Positions 35,299 to 49,384 are shown, counted from the first letter of the stretch. The stretch: DNA of 64,000 nucleotides from Cymodocea nodosa (GCA_036874045.1 CM072335.1:4918001-4982000), one strand, 5' to 3'. Translations and numbers: made by a program. Notes: generated by a model from the sequence alone, not told the origin.

Positions 35299-38200
35299 AT
35301 GGACTCGCCGCCGCCCCGCCGCGAGTGGGCGATCGACACCGACCTCGACAACCTCGACCTTGACCTGGACGATGTCCACCCTTCCGTCCCGCTCAAGAAG
35401 GTTCCCACGGGGGACATCTTCGAGGCGGCGCGCGCCGGGGATCTCGGCCGCCTCAGGTACCTCGTCGAGTCCGGTGTCAACATCAATGCCCGCGACCAGT
35501 GGGATTCAGTGGCGCTCTACTACTCCTGCCTCGCCGGGCACACCGACGCTGCCAGGCTGCTTCTCGATAACGGAGCCATATGCTCGGAGAGGACGTTTGA
35601 CGGGGATCGCTGTCATTACGCGGCGCTGAACCTGCGTATTAGGAGGCTCCTCAAGGCGTACGAGGCCCGCCCTCCGCCGCTTGGACCACTTCCGGCGGCA
35701 CTCCGAGGGACCTTTCTCGGGTGCCGGGCTAATAAAGCATATTTGGAGCTGCGTGATGGTTCGGGGATACCAGGTATGAAGCTGGAACTGGTGCTTGATT
35801 GATTGGAATACGCTATGAAGATTAGAATATTTGATAGAGAAAACGCTGGGTAATATACCAGAAAGGTGCTTGCCTCTACATTGCTGCATGCAAATTTAGT
35901 CTTGATGGCAAAGCACATAGGATCTCTCTGCAGTTGATGTCTATTTTACTATGGGCCTTTGCAGTTGAAGGCAAAGCGCCGTCGCTTGGTCATTGGTAAA
36001 AGGTGTGATGTAAATAAATAGTTGAACTGCAATCCCCTTCACACTAGTCCCAAGCAGCGCGTTCTGAAGTTGAAGTTTAGGGCTTCCTCGTAATGTTCTC
36101 GAGATGTCTTTGAGTGGGGAGATTTTTTGTGTCATTTGGGTGAAGAGATATTCAGATGTAAAAATATGGTGATTACCTTATAGGACGGTTCCCAAATGTC
36201 TTTAGTAAAGTTATGTTTTGTTTATGTACCAAAAAATTTTCCATGGAGCACGTGATAAAGATGTTGATGTGTCTGTCACAAAATCATCTGAAAATCACCA
36301 TTAAAACATGCAATCCTAAGGTCTAATCCATACTTTTCACAGTGCCAGGCTGCCAAGCCATCATGGCTTCTGACCTGGGCATCTTGGGTGCTCAGGTGCC
36401 TTTGTTTCATTTTCTGGATATATAACTATATATATATATATAGTCATATAATTAATTAGTTATGTTATTTGTGTACTTATGCTATCTATATAATGGTAAT
36501 AAAATTCACAAAAACAATGTAAATAACTAAAAAAGGAAATTATCCATTCCAAAACAAGTGACAATGCAGCTTAGCGAAAATATGTCAATAAGACAAGATC
36601 CAAATGGTTTAATATAATTTTTTGAATACAAATGACAATAATAAATAGCAAAAATAACAAATATTTGGTGATAAATAAATACAAATTCATTCATTGATCA
36701 TCATAATCATCAAAATCCTTTTCTCCCCCAAACTCATAATTTTAAGCTCCATCTTCAAATGATTCTTATTCATTATCTTCATCATCTTGGAATTCTTCCT
36801 CCTTCCAATCAACTTTCTTAGGTTCCTTCTCCTTTCTAGAATGTGTTTATGCCTGTTACACATCAATGGCTACATTGGTCTACAAGTCTATGGTCGTGAA
36901 TGCCCATGTTCATGTATGATACGATTGGGTGTTTCTTATGACAATGTAGGTTGTGCTTAGATGCTCATTTTTCTAGCACTAGAATGTCCAACATAATACA
37001 CTGAAGCTCCTAATGCTTCATCAACATGCAGCTAAGTAAGTCCCTCTTCCCCATAGACAAACTTATTAGTAGTCGTTGAATGCTTGCCATCCATTTACTA
37101 CTAAAGTAGAGTTCTTCATCACAAATGAGGTCAAAATCATTATTGTTATTATTCAACTTTCTCAATTGGAATCATTCATGAAGACCCTTGTTATAGTTGA
37201 TTTAAACAAGTTTGTCCAATCATTCTTGTTTCAATCAACCTCTTCTAATGAATCTATCCAAAATTGAGATAGGAAGAATATTATATATTTCATACTTAAT
37301 TTAATAGTCATGGTGAAGAATATAATATTGGTAGAAAATATGTTTATAATTCTTACAAAGTCAAATGTACCCCAATTTCTCTTACAATTAGAGAATGTAT
37401 TCCAAAACCTTGTCAGACTACTTTTAATGAACTCATCACTTAAGCCTTGTTTGATTTAGATTATGGACCACTCAATTATGAGATTATTGGATTATGACCA
37501 CAATTTCAAAGAAACACATTTGATATTCTAGAATTTGTCAATAATTGAACAGATTATGCATAATACCATTGTGAGAGGGAGTTAAAAACCTTGATAATTG
37601 ACTTTTTTCATGATTTTCAAAATCGGTTATGAAAGTGTGTTTCAAAAATTGGACCAAACAGAATTATAGCTGCCACTCAACAGTACTGGGAAATCCACAC
37701 AATTTTTCTTTCCTTGGATAGAGTATGCATGATCTAACAACCTAATAATATGAACCAAAGAAAACCTTAATAATAGCATACAAGAATTTTTATATTGGTT
37801 TACTTAAGTGGGTTTTAAACCAACAAAAAAACTTAAGGTATTTAATCCTGAAGTACAATTCTGATGGCATTTTGATTTTACAAGCAGCGACCAATTCACA
37901 TAGAATCTGAGTTCTAAAAAGGACTTCAATTTCTTATCATCTTTCAATGACAAAGATATTTTATTCATTGAAATTGATGCCTTCAGGCTTTGCTGGAAAT
38001 TAAGGAAAATCACCTACATTATTCTTAACACATGCAAAAAGAAACTAGATCCTTTGTGTTTACTGTTTAGAGCTCACATTATTAGACTTTAATAGAGGAC
38101 AGTTGATTGGTGATGTTGCTAATAAAATCTCTAAGTATTTTTGTCAGTATAGATGGGGTCTTTAATACATGTTGAAAGCAAAATTTTAGTGGCAAGTGTA

Positions 38201-41200
38201 AATAAAAATCTTGAATAACAGTCTTGCAGAAATTTTTTTATGTCAATGATTGTATGATAATAACTAAGAACAAAGTTAATTTTCACAAAGTGAGTTTGAT
38301 TGTGTGCTGAAGATGTAACAATTTTTACACAATGAGCAGGATATTCATCTACAGATGATGTGTCCAATGTTAGCTCCTATCCTCCAGATGTGACATTTTT
38401 TGTGGATGGAAAGGCTATAGAAGCTCATCGTGTCATTTTGAGTGCCCGTTCACCATTTTTCAAAAGTAAGTTTGAGACAGATTGGAAAGGGCGATCAGAA
38501 ATAAGATTTTCAGGAGGAAAGTTGTCTTATCCTGCTTTTTATAGTCTTCTTCATTTCTTCTATTCCGATAGGCTGGAGGTTGCAGTTGATGACATGGAAG
38601 ATCTTGTACGAATATGCAAAGCTTGTCAATGCAGGGAATTGCAGAAAATTGTCCAGAATGAACTTAGGCATCAGCAGAATGCAGAGTACAAGGCATTGAC
38701 AGAGGTCGACAATTCTCAAAAGAGGTTCATATTGCAAGGTCTATCACTACCAGAGGAAGACAGGCTTCCTTCTGCCATGCACCGTATACTGCAAAGTTCC
38801 CTTGCACATTCTAGCAGGGAGCACACTGATGGAAGTGATACATTTAAGATGCAGATGACTGACTCTAACAGCAATCTTGCAGATGTTCATATAAAAGTTG
38901 GTGAGAGAATATTTGATTTCCACCAGGTGATTCTAGCGTCAAGATCAGAGTATTTCAAAGCAAGGCTGTCCCACATGATGGATTTTCTTGATGGAAAAGG
39001 AAGATCACCTGGTGAAACAACTCCGTTTCTCGAAGAGCATGATCTAAGTGCAGAGGTGTTTGAAAAAATGATAGAATATATGTAAGTTTGCCGTATCAAG
39101 ATTTGTTTATTTTGGTATTTTTATTTAACATACCTTATTTACTAATATATTATATTACAAATTCAGGTACACTGATGGATTGAAGGAAGTAAACCCTGAC
39201 CAGGTATGTGGAACATGAAAAAATACTACGTAAATTTATTCAGCATCTGGGATTGTCCTGGTTGATAATTCTATTAATCTTTTATTGATTAGGCCGAGGA
39301 AATATTTGATGCTGCTTCAAGATATTTGCTATTTCCTCTTAAACGTGCTGTAGCTGATGCAATTTTGCCAAATCTGGAACTGCTGTCGCCTGCTGAGCTT
39401 TGTAATTGGCTTATATTATCTGACATGTAAGTTTCATTCTCCATATGTTTCACCTTTCGTCCATTAACTGCTATTTTTTTAAAGATTGCTATTATGGTTA
39501 GGAACCACTTAGAGTTCATTGAGAGAGATTAGCAAGAATCTCTCCATTTTTTGATATCAATGGTGTATTACCACTTGTCACTTGTCATGAAACCATCAGT
39601 CTTGCGAATAATTAACATCCTCTCATGAATCCTGTTTATGCAAAAATGTATTATCAAACTGGAAAACAGGAATGTTTATGAAGGAAGACTTATTCTTTAC
39701 TCATGATTAATTCTTTGAGCTGTCAGCATGTGATCCTTGCAAATTTTCCTTCTTAACAGTTTATTTAAAAATAAAAGATGGTATATTTCAAGAATTGGCT
39801 TTATTACCATTTTTCCAAATACATAGTTTGCAATAATTGTTACATCTAAAAATTCATATTTATAATGACAATCAATCAATACCTTAATCTCATCATGTAG
39901 GGCCAAGTACAGGAATTTTTTATCAATCACTATCTTCTATTAAATTATGTATTTTTAAATCTTTAACTAGTAATTTTTGGTGTTCCTGTACTTATTTTAT
40001 AGAAGATGCATATCATTATTGAATTATCATTTCACTGCAGGCTCATCGACAGGCCTTTTATAGATATAACCAAACAATGTAATAAGATAACATTCTTAGT
40101 GACACTCTTGCTCTATCACGGGTGAAATAATTTCCTAATTAATCTTTATTCTATTATTAATCATACATCTTAACATTTGTATTGCTATAATAATTTTTAC
40201 ACATGTTCATTTTTAACATTTTTTGTAAGTTCACTATTGCTACTTATTATAAATACTTAATATCTAGACTTCTTACGTTAAAGATCTCATAACCATCTAA
40301 TTTTATATTTTCATCATTATTCTTATCGTTGCTAAACTCATTCCATGTATGCAAACTTAATCTTAGTTTAAATCTTTTGAATTTTAAGTTATTTCTCTAT
40401 AATTAACTTGTACCTTACTTTATGCCATTAGCAAATATTAAATGGATACAGATTCAAATGTTATTCTATCCAATTTCAATCAACTATGTTCACACCCCTA
40501 TCAATAATTCATAGATTTGATAGTATCAATTTAGTCAATGGGTACTTCTCTTTCTTATCAATCATAATAATTATTTATGTTAGAATTATAGAGAGACACT
40601 TTAAAGTTCAAAGGATTTAGATTATATTAAAACTGAATATATGGAGTGTAGGTTCAATTAAAATAGGAATAATGATAAAATTATACAATTAGATGGCCAT
40701 GAAATTTATAAAAGTAAGATTTTTAAGTACTTAGGATCAATAAAGAAATTATAGAAGATGTTATTCAAAGATTAAATTATGGTGAATAAAGTGGAAAAAT
40801 GTTGGTAGAGTGTTAGATAATAGGAGGATATCCTTAAAATCAAAAGAAAAATTCTATAAAATTGTTATTCATTTGGTTATATTTTATAGTTTAGAATGCT
40901 AAGTTGTAAAGTACTATTATATATAAAAAATTAATATTGTAAATAAATGAATGGTTAAATGAATGAGTGGTAATATGATAAAAGATAAGTTCAAAAAATA
41001 ATTTTATTAAGAATAGAGTAGAAGTTGCTCCAATGGAAGATAAGATAAAAGAAAATTAACTTAAATGGTTTAATTATATCTTTAGTAGGTCAAAAGATGC
41101 ATCATTTAGAAAGGATAATTAATTAGTGCAAAAAAAATAAAGAATGTGGAGGAATGCTTAAAACTACTTAAGAATTACAAGAAAAGATTTAAATTTATGT

Positions 41201-44200
41201 AATTTTATTGAAGATGTGATTATAGATAAGAATACATAAAAGAAAAAGATTCATATAATTTATATCATATAGTGAGATTATGATTCAGATTGTCATTATT
41301 GTAATTTAAAGAAATGTTTTATTCTATGAAATATGTATTTACTATGAAAGGATCAGAGGCTAAAATAAAATTTAAAATTGAGCTTCTTCTTCACTTTTAT
41401 TACCATACCCTAATCTATTACGATTCCTCTCATATCCTTCATTTTATTCTAACATGTCTGGTTGCTTCTAATAGAATTTCTGTACATGCTACTAGTTCAT
41501 GCATATCTTCCCAAAATTATTGTTTAAAGGATTCTTTTAAACCTACTTTTGATACATATACACTAATAATATTAACTACTTCCTCTTGCAAGTTTAATCA
41601 TTATTTCTTCCTTGAAAAATTCATCTTTCAAACTTTTATCAAAAATTATTTGAACTTTATTTTTCGTTTATCTTCTTTTGTGTATTATAATTTATACAAT
41701 TATTTTCATTTAAGCTAGATTTTTTCTTGTGGAGGTTCATCCCTTCGTTGTGGATCCCAAGTTAGCATCAGATAGATAATCAACTGTAAAAACTTGCCAG
41801 TGCTTCATAAACATAAATACTAAAGAGAATTCATTGGAGTGACATAATCCTTTTAATGATGCATTGTATCGAATCTCTAACGGAAAGAAAACAAAATAGA
41901 AACATTGCACACCTTGGGTGTAATGTTCTTAAACTAAAGGCTTATGTTTGAATGTTGATGAAAATAAGTAAAGGTTCTCAAATCTTAATGAACAATAAAG
42001 AAATTAGTCTAAAACACCAAAATTAGATTAACAACTTAGATTAAGGAACTTTGACAAGTAAGTATATGGAATTAGTGAGTATAATGTTAAGGAAGAAAAT
42101 TTATATCTTATACTTGTGAGAAACTAAATGGGTACGAGAAAAGTTTAGGTTAGCTGAGGATAATGATTTTAAATTGTGCTATACAGAAAAAGATAAACAT
42201 AGGAAACATATAAATATTATAAATATCCTAATATTATATACATGGATGTGAAATATATAAATATTTGTGTATATATTTGGATATAAAATATAAATATTTA
42301 AATGACAAAATATGAAAATATTTCTAGATAAGAGATTAAACTATTTGAAATATTAATTTAAATATATATGGAAAATATGTACATGTTCAAAGTACTAAAT
42401 TGCCTTTGTTGGATTTAAGACATATGCAAAGGCTTTTAAAGTATTATGTGCTTTCAGATATTAGTTTAAACTATTTAAAATATCATATGTTATTAGACAC
42501 GAGTTTAAACTATCTAAAATATCACATATTTTTTGGTATATTGTGTTGTGTAAATTTCAAAAGATAGATTCTTTTTTTAAGTATTATCTATCATTTTCGC
42601 TATAAATTTGAATTGTACAACCTTATTTTGTACATTTCTTTGTAAAATGATATAAATTTTGAATATCATGTGTATTTTAATGTGATTGACATAATATAAA
42701 TGAGATATTTTTCTTTTAAAAAGATGTGACGTGCAGAATTATTAATTAATTCTTAAAAGGTTCTATATATTATAAATAGATATCCAAACAACAACAATAT
42801 TTGTAATATAAGTGAAAACTCACGTAAACAATAACCATTTGCAAAAAGTTAGTATTATTAAGATGTATATGCTTAAATAGATAAGTTGTAATACTATAAA
42901 AAATAAGTTAAAAATAATTTTATTAGAAATTGTTAGAAAGGAGAAAAAATCTTATTATTAAAAGGTAGTACATTAGGTATTTATATATACATTGAGATGG
43001 ATCCATATAAGGATCTATATAATACAAGTTAATAATAATAGAACACTAACACTCCCCCTCAAGCTGGAGAGTATATATTAGCTAATCCTAGCTTACCACA
43101 TATTGAGTTAAAGGACCTACGACTTAAGGCTTTGGTCAAGATGTCAGCTTGTTCTTCATTGGATGAAATGTGAGGAGTGTGGATAACGCCTTTAGTGGCT
43201 AAATCTTTGATATAGTGGCAATCGACCTCAATGTGCTTAGTACGCTCATGAAATGTCTTATTCTTGGCTATGTGAATTGCAGCTTGATTATCGTAGTACA
43301 TCATCATTGGTACTTTGACCATTACCCCAAGCTCATTCAACAATGATCTAAGTCAAACCATTTCATACATTGTAAGTTTCATTACCTTGTACTTAGCTTC
43401 TACATTAGAGTAAGATATGATACTTTGTTTCTTGTTGTACCAAGTTTCCTCCTATATATGTTAAGTAACCTGAAGTGGACTTCCTGTCACCTTTGTTACC
43501 TGCAAAATCAGCGTCAAAGAAGACTTCAACTTCTAGATGCCCTTGTTTCTGATGTACCAGTCTTTTTCCTAGAGTTCCTTTGATATATACTAAAACTCTT
43601 TGAGCTTCTTCCCAATGCACAACTTTAGGTTGATGCATAAACTAGTTAAGCAACTCCACAATGTATGTAATGTCTGGTTTAGTAATAGTAAGATAAATCA
43701 GTTTCCTAACAAGGCATCTATACCTGTTGGGATCAGAAAATTCCTTAGTAGATGTGTCCTAAAAGGAGGGATTTTGTTCAATTGGAGTAGATGCAGGTTT
43801 GCACCCTAAGGTACCAGTTTCTGCCAACAAATCTAAGACATACTTTCGTTGAGATAACACCATCTTGTCTTTGGAGTACGCAAGCTTCACACCTAGAAAG
43901 TATCTAGGTCGCCCTAGTTCCTTGATTTCAAAGACTTTGGCTAGGTAGTCCTTGGTCCTCTTGATCCCTATACAATCATCTCCAATAAGAAAGATGTCAT
44001 CAACATATATAGCAAGGATGATATACCCCCTGTTAGACCTGCGAATAAATACTAAATGATCCACTATGCACCTTCTAAAGCCATTAGAGAAAAGGACACT
44101 GCTCAACTTCTCAAACTAGGCACGTGGACTTTGCTTAAGTCTATAAATTACCTTCTTTAATTTGCAAACCACATGTTCACTCTGTGAAATATACTCAGGA

Positions 44201-47200
44201 GGTTGGGCCATGTATACTTTCTCAACTAGATCACTATATAGAAAAACATTCTTTACATCCAGTTGGTGAAGTTCCCACCTTTGGTTGATCGCCACTGACA
44301 ATAATACCTTGATTGAGTTCAACTAAGCCATAATAGAGAAAGTTTCTGCATAGTCTACCCCATACTCTTAAGTAAATCCTCTAGCAATAAGCCAAGTCTT
44401 ATATCTTTCTACCTTTCCATCTGGTCTAAACTTCACAGTGAAGACCCACTTACAGTAGACTAAGTTGGCATCAACAGGCCGAGAAACCAGTTCCCAGGTG
44501 TCATGAGACCACAGGGCTTCTATCTCCTAATCTATGGCTTACTTCCAAGCGGGACATTGCAAAGCTTCTTGGTATGTCCTTGGAACATTCTTAGACATGA
44601 CGGATAAGGTAAAAGTTCAACAGGAAGGGGTAAGATGCTCATAGGAAACAAATTAAGAAATGAGATGCTGTGTGCATGAGCGTGTGCCTTTTCGAAAGGC
44701 AATAGGTAGATCATCAACGATAGTGGGAGGATCTGCAGTTGAAAAGCGCCTGGTAGAGCCATAGGTTGAGCTTGAGTTTGTTGCCTTCTTTGATATACCT
44801 GTAGTGGTCTTACTTCACTCTCTTCATTTTAGGCAGCCTCACTAAGAGACTTAGGTGTGGTAGGAAATACATGCTCATCAGACTCACAAGGAGTAGAACA
44901 AAGACCTAGAATCTCGAGGGAGGATTGATCGACGAAAGTATCAATCCTTTGCGTAAAATAAGGTTAGTCATAAAAAAAAAAGACATCAATGGAGGTGTAA
45001 TACCTTCTTATAGGAGGGTGAAAACATCTATATCCTTTTTGAGTTCTGGAATATCCCACAAAGACATATTTAAGAGCTTTTGCATCAAGTTTATCAAGAC
45101 CAGGACTTAGATCTTGAACAAAAGCCATACACTTGAACACCCTAGGAGTGAGAGAGAAAAATTCACTCTTAGGGTAAAGGTGGTGTAGCGAAATCTCTCT
45201 CCCAAGGGGGGAAGATGGTATCCTGTTCACTAAGTAAGTAGCAGTGAGGACATCTGCCTAAAAGGATTTCAGAACACTCATGTGAAGAAGAAGAGTTCTA
45301 GTGATATCCAACAAATGACGGTGTTTTCTCTCCGCCACCTCATTCTGCCGAGAGGTGTGAGGACACATCGTTTGATGAATAATCCCACGAGAAGTACAAA
45401 GGTGTTGAAACTAAGTACTCACAAACTCAAGAGTGTTATCAGTTCTAAGACACTTTAAAATAATAGAGAATTGGGTATTAATTTCATTTACAAAATTTTC
45501 AATAGAAACCACAATATTTTTTCTATCTTTTAGCAGATACATCCAACAAACTTTGGAAAAATCATCAACTAATACAAAGTAATACTGGTACCCACTAGAA
45601 GGGTACCGAAGTGATTAAACATAACAAGGTAATTTCATTTACATGGTTAGGACCTTACACATCACAGTGAACCAAATTAAACATAACTTGACTTTTGGTG
45701 AGGGACACACGAGGAGAGAGGAACCGAATATGTTTGCCCAGTTCATACGACTCACAGACAAACTCAGAAACATCTATCCATGGTAACGCTTGACGAAGCT
45801 TGTGAATAGACTGGTGACCAAGATGCCTATGTCATAAAAGAGAGGAGATGATGGTAGAAGACAACGAGACTGTAAGACCGTTAGAAGGTGTATCGTAGTC
45901 GAGAATATATTCCCAGTGTCTCGCCTATAGCTCAAACCAATTCTCCTCCTCATCCGTATATCTTAAAAGGTACAATGAAAAGAAAAGGTCACAAAACAGG
46001 ATAGCTGAACAGTTATAATACTAATAAATAATAGGTTAACAGAGAGATCAGGAACAAGTAAGGTATTCTCAAGCCGTATATCTGGAGTGACATAACTGTG
46101 CCGCTTCCAAATATAGGGCATGAGCGGCCATCAGCCACGGTAACACTCTGTAAGGTGGGCATTTTCCTGAGGCGAGAGAAGAGGGTAGGATAACTTGTCA
46201 TGTACTGAGATGTACCTGAATCGACAATCTAGGATTGTATCTCGCTAGTACACACAGCCATGCCAGAAGTAGAAACTAAGGATGCAACTGTCGAAGAACT
46301 AGAGTCTTGGGTTTGCTTCAACCTCTCATACTCCTGTTGAAAAATAACTACTGTTGTTTTCCCGGAGTTGCCTCCTCCTCCAATAGTAGTATCATGCACC
46401 TCAATCACATTCCTCGCCCAAGCAGACTTACCAAACTTTTCCCAACATTTTTCAGATCTGTGATTTGTCTTCCATAATGAGTACAAGGAACTCTGCGTCT
46501 TCCTATAGTAATAGGTAACTATTGGACACTTTGTCTCCCTTGAGTTCCTCTAACAGCAATATCCTGACTAGTAGTAGTTGTCATGTTTCCAGCCTTGGAG
46601 ATACACAACACTCGTGCAAACGTAGTTCCCAAAGCAGGTGTAGTGTCTTCTTCCAACAAATGTCCACACACCTAGGATACTAACTCCTGAGGCAGATCGG
46701 ATAGGAAAGTAGCCACTTGCAAGTCATTTTTGTATCTTTGTAACGTAACCAAGTCAATGGTAGGAGGCTGTAGCACATTCAACTCCTCAAATAGAGACCG
46801 AATAGTCCCATAGTACTTTTGAATCGATTGATTGCTCATTTTCAAGTTGAAAATCTGTTCATGCACATCATAAACTTTTAGGATATTTCTCTCTTCTACA
46901 TATATCTGCTTCAGTGTGTCTCAAATTAGTTTGGCTAGTCGGAGCATCATCACCTCCTTGGCCACAGTAGGTTCCATACTATTTTCTAGCCAAGTAATCA
47001 CCGTGGCATCATCAGCAAACCAATTATCGTACTTTAGATCCTTGATATCAATAGAAGATTGAGTCAAATGCTTGCTTTTCCTTTGTGCAGCCACAAAGGT
47101 GAGAAAACTTAAAGATTAGCTATGATAGTTCAAATTGTTGAGCTTCACAAAAGATCCAACAATAGGTCAAATCAAGGAGTCTCAAAATGCCATCACAACC

Positions 47201-49311
47201 AAGAATCAAGCGAGATTCAACTAGCTGGAACAGTCACCTCTAGCAACCTCAGTGGATTCAGCAGCCACCTTCTGCATAACCAACAATCTACCGGCAACCT
47301 ATCACATCACCACCTTAGGTGACAGTTGATCAAATCAGGTCAGGTTCAGGCATCCAGGTTGAGACTCGTCCAGACCTTTAGACATTAGCATGTGGGTAGC
47401 TATTCAAGCGTCGGTCTGCACCCAGGCGGAACGGTATGCTTCCGCGGCCAAGCACGGTAGGCGCACGTCCATGGCACCCAGGAGACACCCTAGACGTGGG
47501 CGTGGTGCGAGTCCGTGGTTGAGAAAGCAACTGTGGGGGTGGGGGGGTTTCGATTTCTTCTCTGATCAGGATCAAGCCCTAAGTTTTGATACCATATTAG
47601 AAAGGAGAAAAAATCTTATTATTAAAAGGTAGTACATCAAGTATTTATATATACATAGAGATGGATCTTCGGTTTCTTCTCTGATCAGGATCAAGCCCTA
47701 ATCTTTGATACCATGTTAGAAAGGAGAAAAAATATTATTATTAAAAGGTAGTACATCAGGTATTTATATATACATAGAGATGAATCTATATAAGAATTCA
47801 TATAACACAAGCTAATAATAATAGAATACTAACAGAAATAAAGTAGAAGTTACATCAATTGAAGATAAGAAGACATCAATTTAGGTGATTTGATCATATT
47901 TTTAGAAGACTAAAAAATGTATCAATTAAAAAAAGAATCCAAAAGTAGGGAAAAGTCTAAAACTACTTGGTTAGTAATTATGAGAAAAATTTTAAATTTA
48001 AGTGAAGATTTGGCCATAAAAACACAGAAGAAAAGGATTCATGTGACCGACTTCATGTTGTGAGATTATAATTCAGACTATTATTATTATTGTTAGTTAA
48101 ATTTTTCTCTTGCGCACTTAGTCTCTTGCAAATGCATTAAGTAAATTTTCTTTTTATCATTATGTTGACTTAACCTATTTGTACTCATCAATGCTTCTAT
48201 ATTCCACATTGCTAGTCTTTTTTACTGTCTCAGACTAATTTATGTAAAAACTTTTGCTTATTTTCATCTACATTGAACTCTCTATCTTAAAAACGTTACA
48301 TTAAGTATGTTATGTCACATTTTTAGGATTCATGTTGATGTTAGATTGATGAGGATTGGTTAACTTTTAGACTAGAGACCTTTTATCATGTTCAAGATCG
48401 CTTGGTGTGTATCTTGCGGTACTGTGACTCAGACTGTTCTTAAATTATTGTTTGTTAATTATGCACGCAAGAGTCTCTAAGCAGCCTGAATTATTGCCGA
48501 ATACACTCTCTATCAGGAACTTAAGATTTAGCTGCTACGTTTTCATACCATCATCTCCATGCATTTTGTAAGAGGCAAGTGACCTTTGTTTTTTTGTGTC
48601 CAAGGCCCAAGGAAATGATCCTCCCTAGCAATGGTATTATGTTCCATGGACCACATCTATCACCCATCCTATTGCTGCCTACAATAGTGTCTTACAAGAC
48701 CCCCACTAAGATACTAGATTTTATGAAATGCATGTATTATTCAGTGAAAAAACACATGATACGCATGTACGATGGTTTTGAAAACATTTAGATAAATAAA
48801 TTGGTTCATTTAACACCAAACATATTTACTCTTTCATAGAATTGTCTACTGTTAACCATTCTTATCCAATTAAGCCTCAAAGAAGTAGTGCATTTAATGG
48901 TCTATAACTTTTCTCAGCGTCTTATCTGGAATTTTCTAACTTTATTGATCCGTACTAAATATTTGGGACTGTAGGTATGGAGTCCTGAAGATTAGAGAAT
49001 ACTGCCTGGACGTCATGGCTTGTAATTTCGAGACATTTGCTGATACAAGTGAATTCCGAGCAATGCTTCTAACACTACCTCCCCCCTCTGGGGACTCTTC
49101 GTCAAGAACCACCAATCCCAGTGCTCCTGGAGTCAGAGTGAACTCGGATCAGGGAAATCTTCTTGATGACCTGAGAGAGAAATGGCTCGAGGCTGAAGCT
49201 GCCGAGTTGGACAAGAGAGACGAGAGTGCGGCGTTGTTTGATAAAAGGCTAGAGATGTTAATGCTTGAAGCTGAAGAAGAGTCCAAAAACGTGCAAGCGA
49301 ATAGCGAATGA
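35299..49311 (+). CDS. Ankyrin repeat plus double BTB/POZ protein, 574 aa (five exons)
   Basis: Exons: 35299-35773, 38340-39081, 39167-39203, 39293-39426 and 48975-49311; all junctions are GT-AG and phases agree. Residues about 36-101 form two ankyrin repeats ([40 protein letters not shown]). BTB domain 1 is at about 172-280 ([30 protein letters not shown]) and BTB domain 2 at about 337-450 ([31 protein letters not shown]). A C-terminal helical tail follows ([19 protein letters not shown]). This is the ABTB1/BPOZ type and matches Arabidopsis At2g04740 along its length, as I recall that protein. BTB proteins act as CUL3 ubiquitin-ligase adaptors, but the substrate is unknown. I prefer the ATG at 35299 to the in-frame ATG at 35194 because conserved sequence begins soon after it. 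Exon 1 is GC-rich and the rest AT-rich. Intron 4 is 9.5 kb and full of retroelements. Confidence 0.93.
35774..38339 (+). other. Intron 1 of the ankyrin-BTB gene
   Basis: 2.57 kb, AT-rich. It includes an AT microsatellite near 36426-36440. A possible decayed MITE lies at about 37445-37672: AGCCTTGTTTGATTTAGATT at one end faces a reversed ATAATTCTGTTTGGTCCAA at the other. No coding frame of note. Confidence 0.6.
40560..41300 (+). mobile_element. RTE-like LINE, decayed 3' end of ORF2
   Basis: The frames give fragments of the C-terminal end of a plant non-LTR reverse transcriptase ORF, e.g. [16 protein letters not shown] near 40693-40740. It is followed by AP-EDK-EN-L-WF-type sequence near 41030-41080, then KRGR/KRIH-like remnants, ending near a TCATTATTG tail at about 41300. 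The last part matches the family ending in a short ATT/TTG repeat, typical of RTE LINEs. It is 5'-truncated, with many stops and frameshifts. Confidence 0.65.
42840..42930 (+). mobile_element. Second LINE tail, left part (interrupted by Copia)
   Basis: AATAAGTTAAAAATAATTTT matches AATAATTTTATTAAGAATAG-type sequence in the first LINE (40985-41020). It stops at the Copia insertion and resumes at 47835. Confidence 0.55.
42931..47834 (-). mobile_element. Ty1/Copia element with 121-bp LTRs and target duplication (broken)
   Basis: LTRs are 42931-43051 and 47714-47834, both TGTTAGAAAGGAG...ACTAACA on the plus strand, flanked by the 5-bp target duplication GAAAT (42926-42930 and 47835-47839). Read on the minus strand: primer site TGGTATCAAAG next to the right LTR; gag (about 46900-46660, ending in a DLPQEL segment); integrase remnants (46000-44950); RT (44320-43640, with [11 protein letters not shown]); RNase H (43400-43060, with [16 protein letters not shown]); and polypurine tract GAGGGGGAG at 43053-43061. 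The LTRs differ at about 11 of 121 positions by eye, so insertion was perhaps 3-7 million years ago depending on rate. It is broken, with well over ten lesions. Lineage not assigned. Confidence 0.92.
47548..47713 (-). repeat. Partial tandem duplication of LTR edge and primer site in the Copia element
   Basis: TTTCTTCTCTGATCAGGATC and the following GATACCAT primer-site stretch occur at 47553-47596 and again at 47672-47713. A partial LTR copy starting TTAGAAAGGAGAAAAAATCT lies between them. Confidence 0.7.
47835..48095 (+). mobile_element. Second LINE tail, right part with ATT/TTG terminus
   Basis: GAAATAAAGTAGAAGTTACA continues the LINE sequence seen at 41010-41040 (GAATAGAGTAGAAGTTGCTC). It runs to GATTATAATTCAGACTATTA and ends in a (TTA)n TTG tail at about 48095. 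It belongs to the same LINE as 42840-42930, split by the Copia insertion. Confidence 0.7.
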
Positions 49312-49378
49312 GACAACATTCGTTCTCGTATTTATTCCCCTTATACGTCAACTATATCATTTTTTGAATAGTTGGGAA

Positions 49379-49384
49379 AATAAA
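49379..49384 (+). terminator. Polyadenylation signal of the ankyrin-BTB gene
   Basis: AATAAA about 70 bp after the stop codon at 49309-49311. It fits a short 3' untranslated region. Confidence 0.45.

Larger units (their letters stand above)
39427..48974 (+). other. Intron 4 of the ankyrin-BTB gene (9.5 kb, retroelement-filled)
   Basis: The donor AT|GTAAGT (39427) and acceptor TGTAG (48974) join a codon split as AT|G and restore the protein across [12 protein letters not shown]. Inside lie two LINE tails, one Copia element and AT-rich filler (39430-40560, 41300-42840 and 48100-48970) in which I see no gene. Confidence 0.85.

Noticed and set aside
41314-41718. Open frame of 134 codons in intron 4
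   Set aside because: AT-rich, hydrophobic without domain character, inside repeat-derived DNA.
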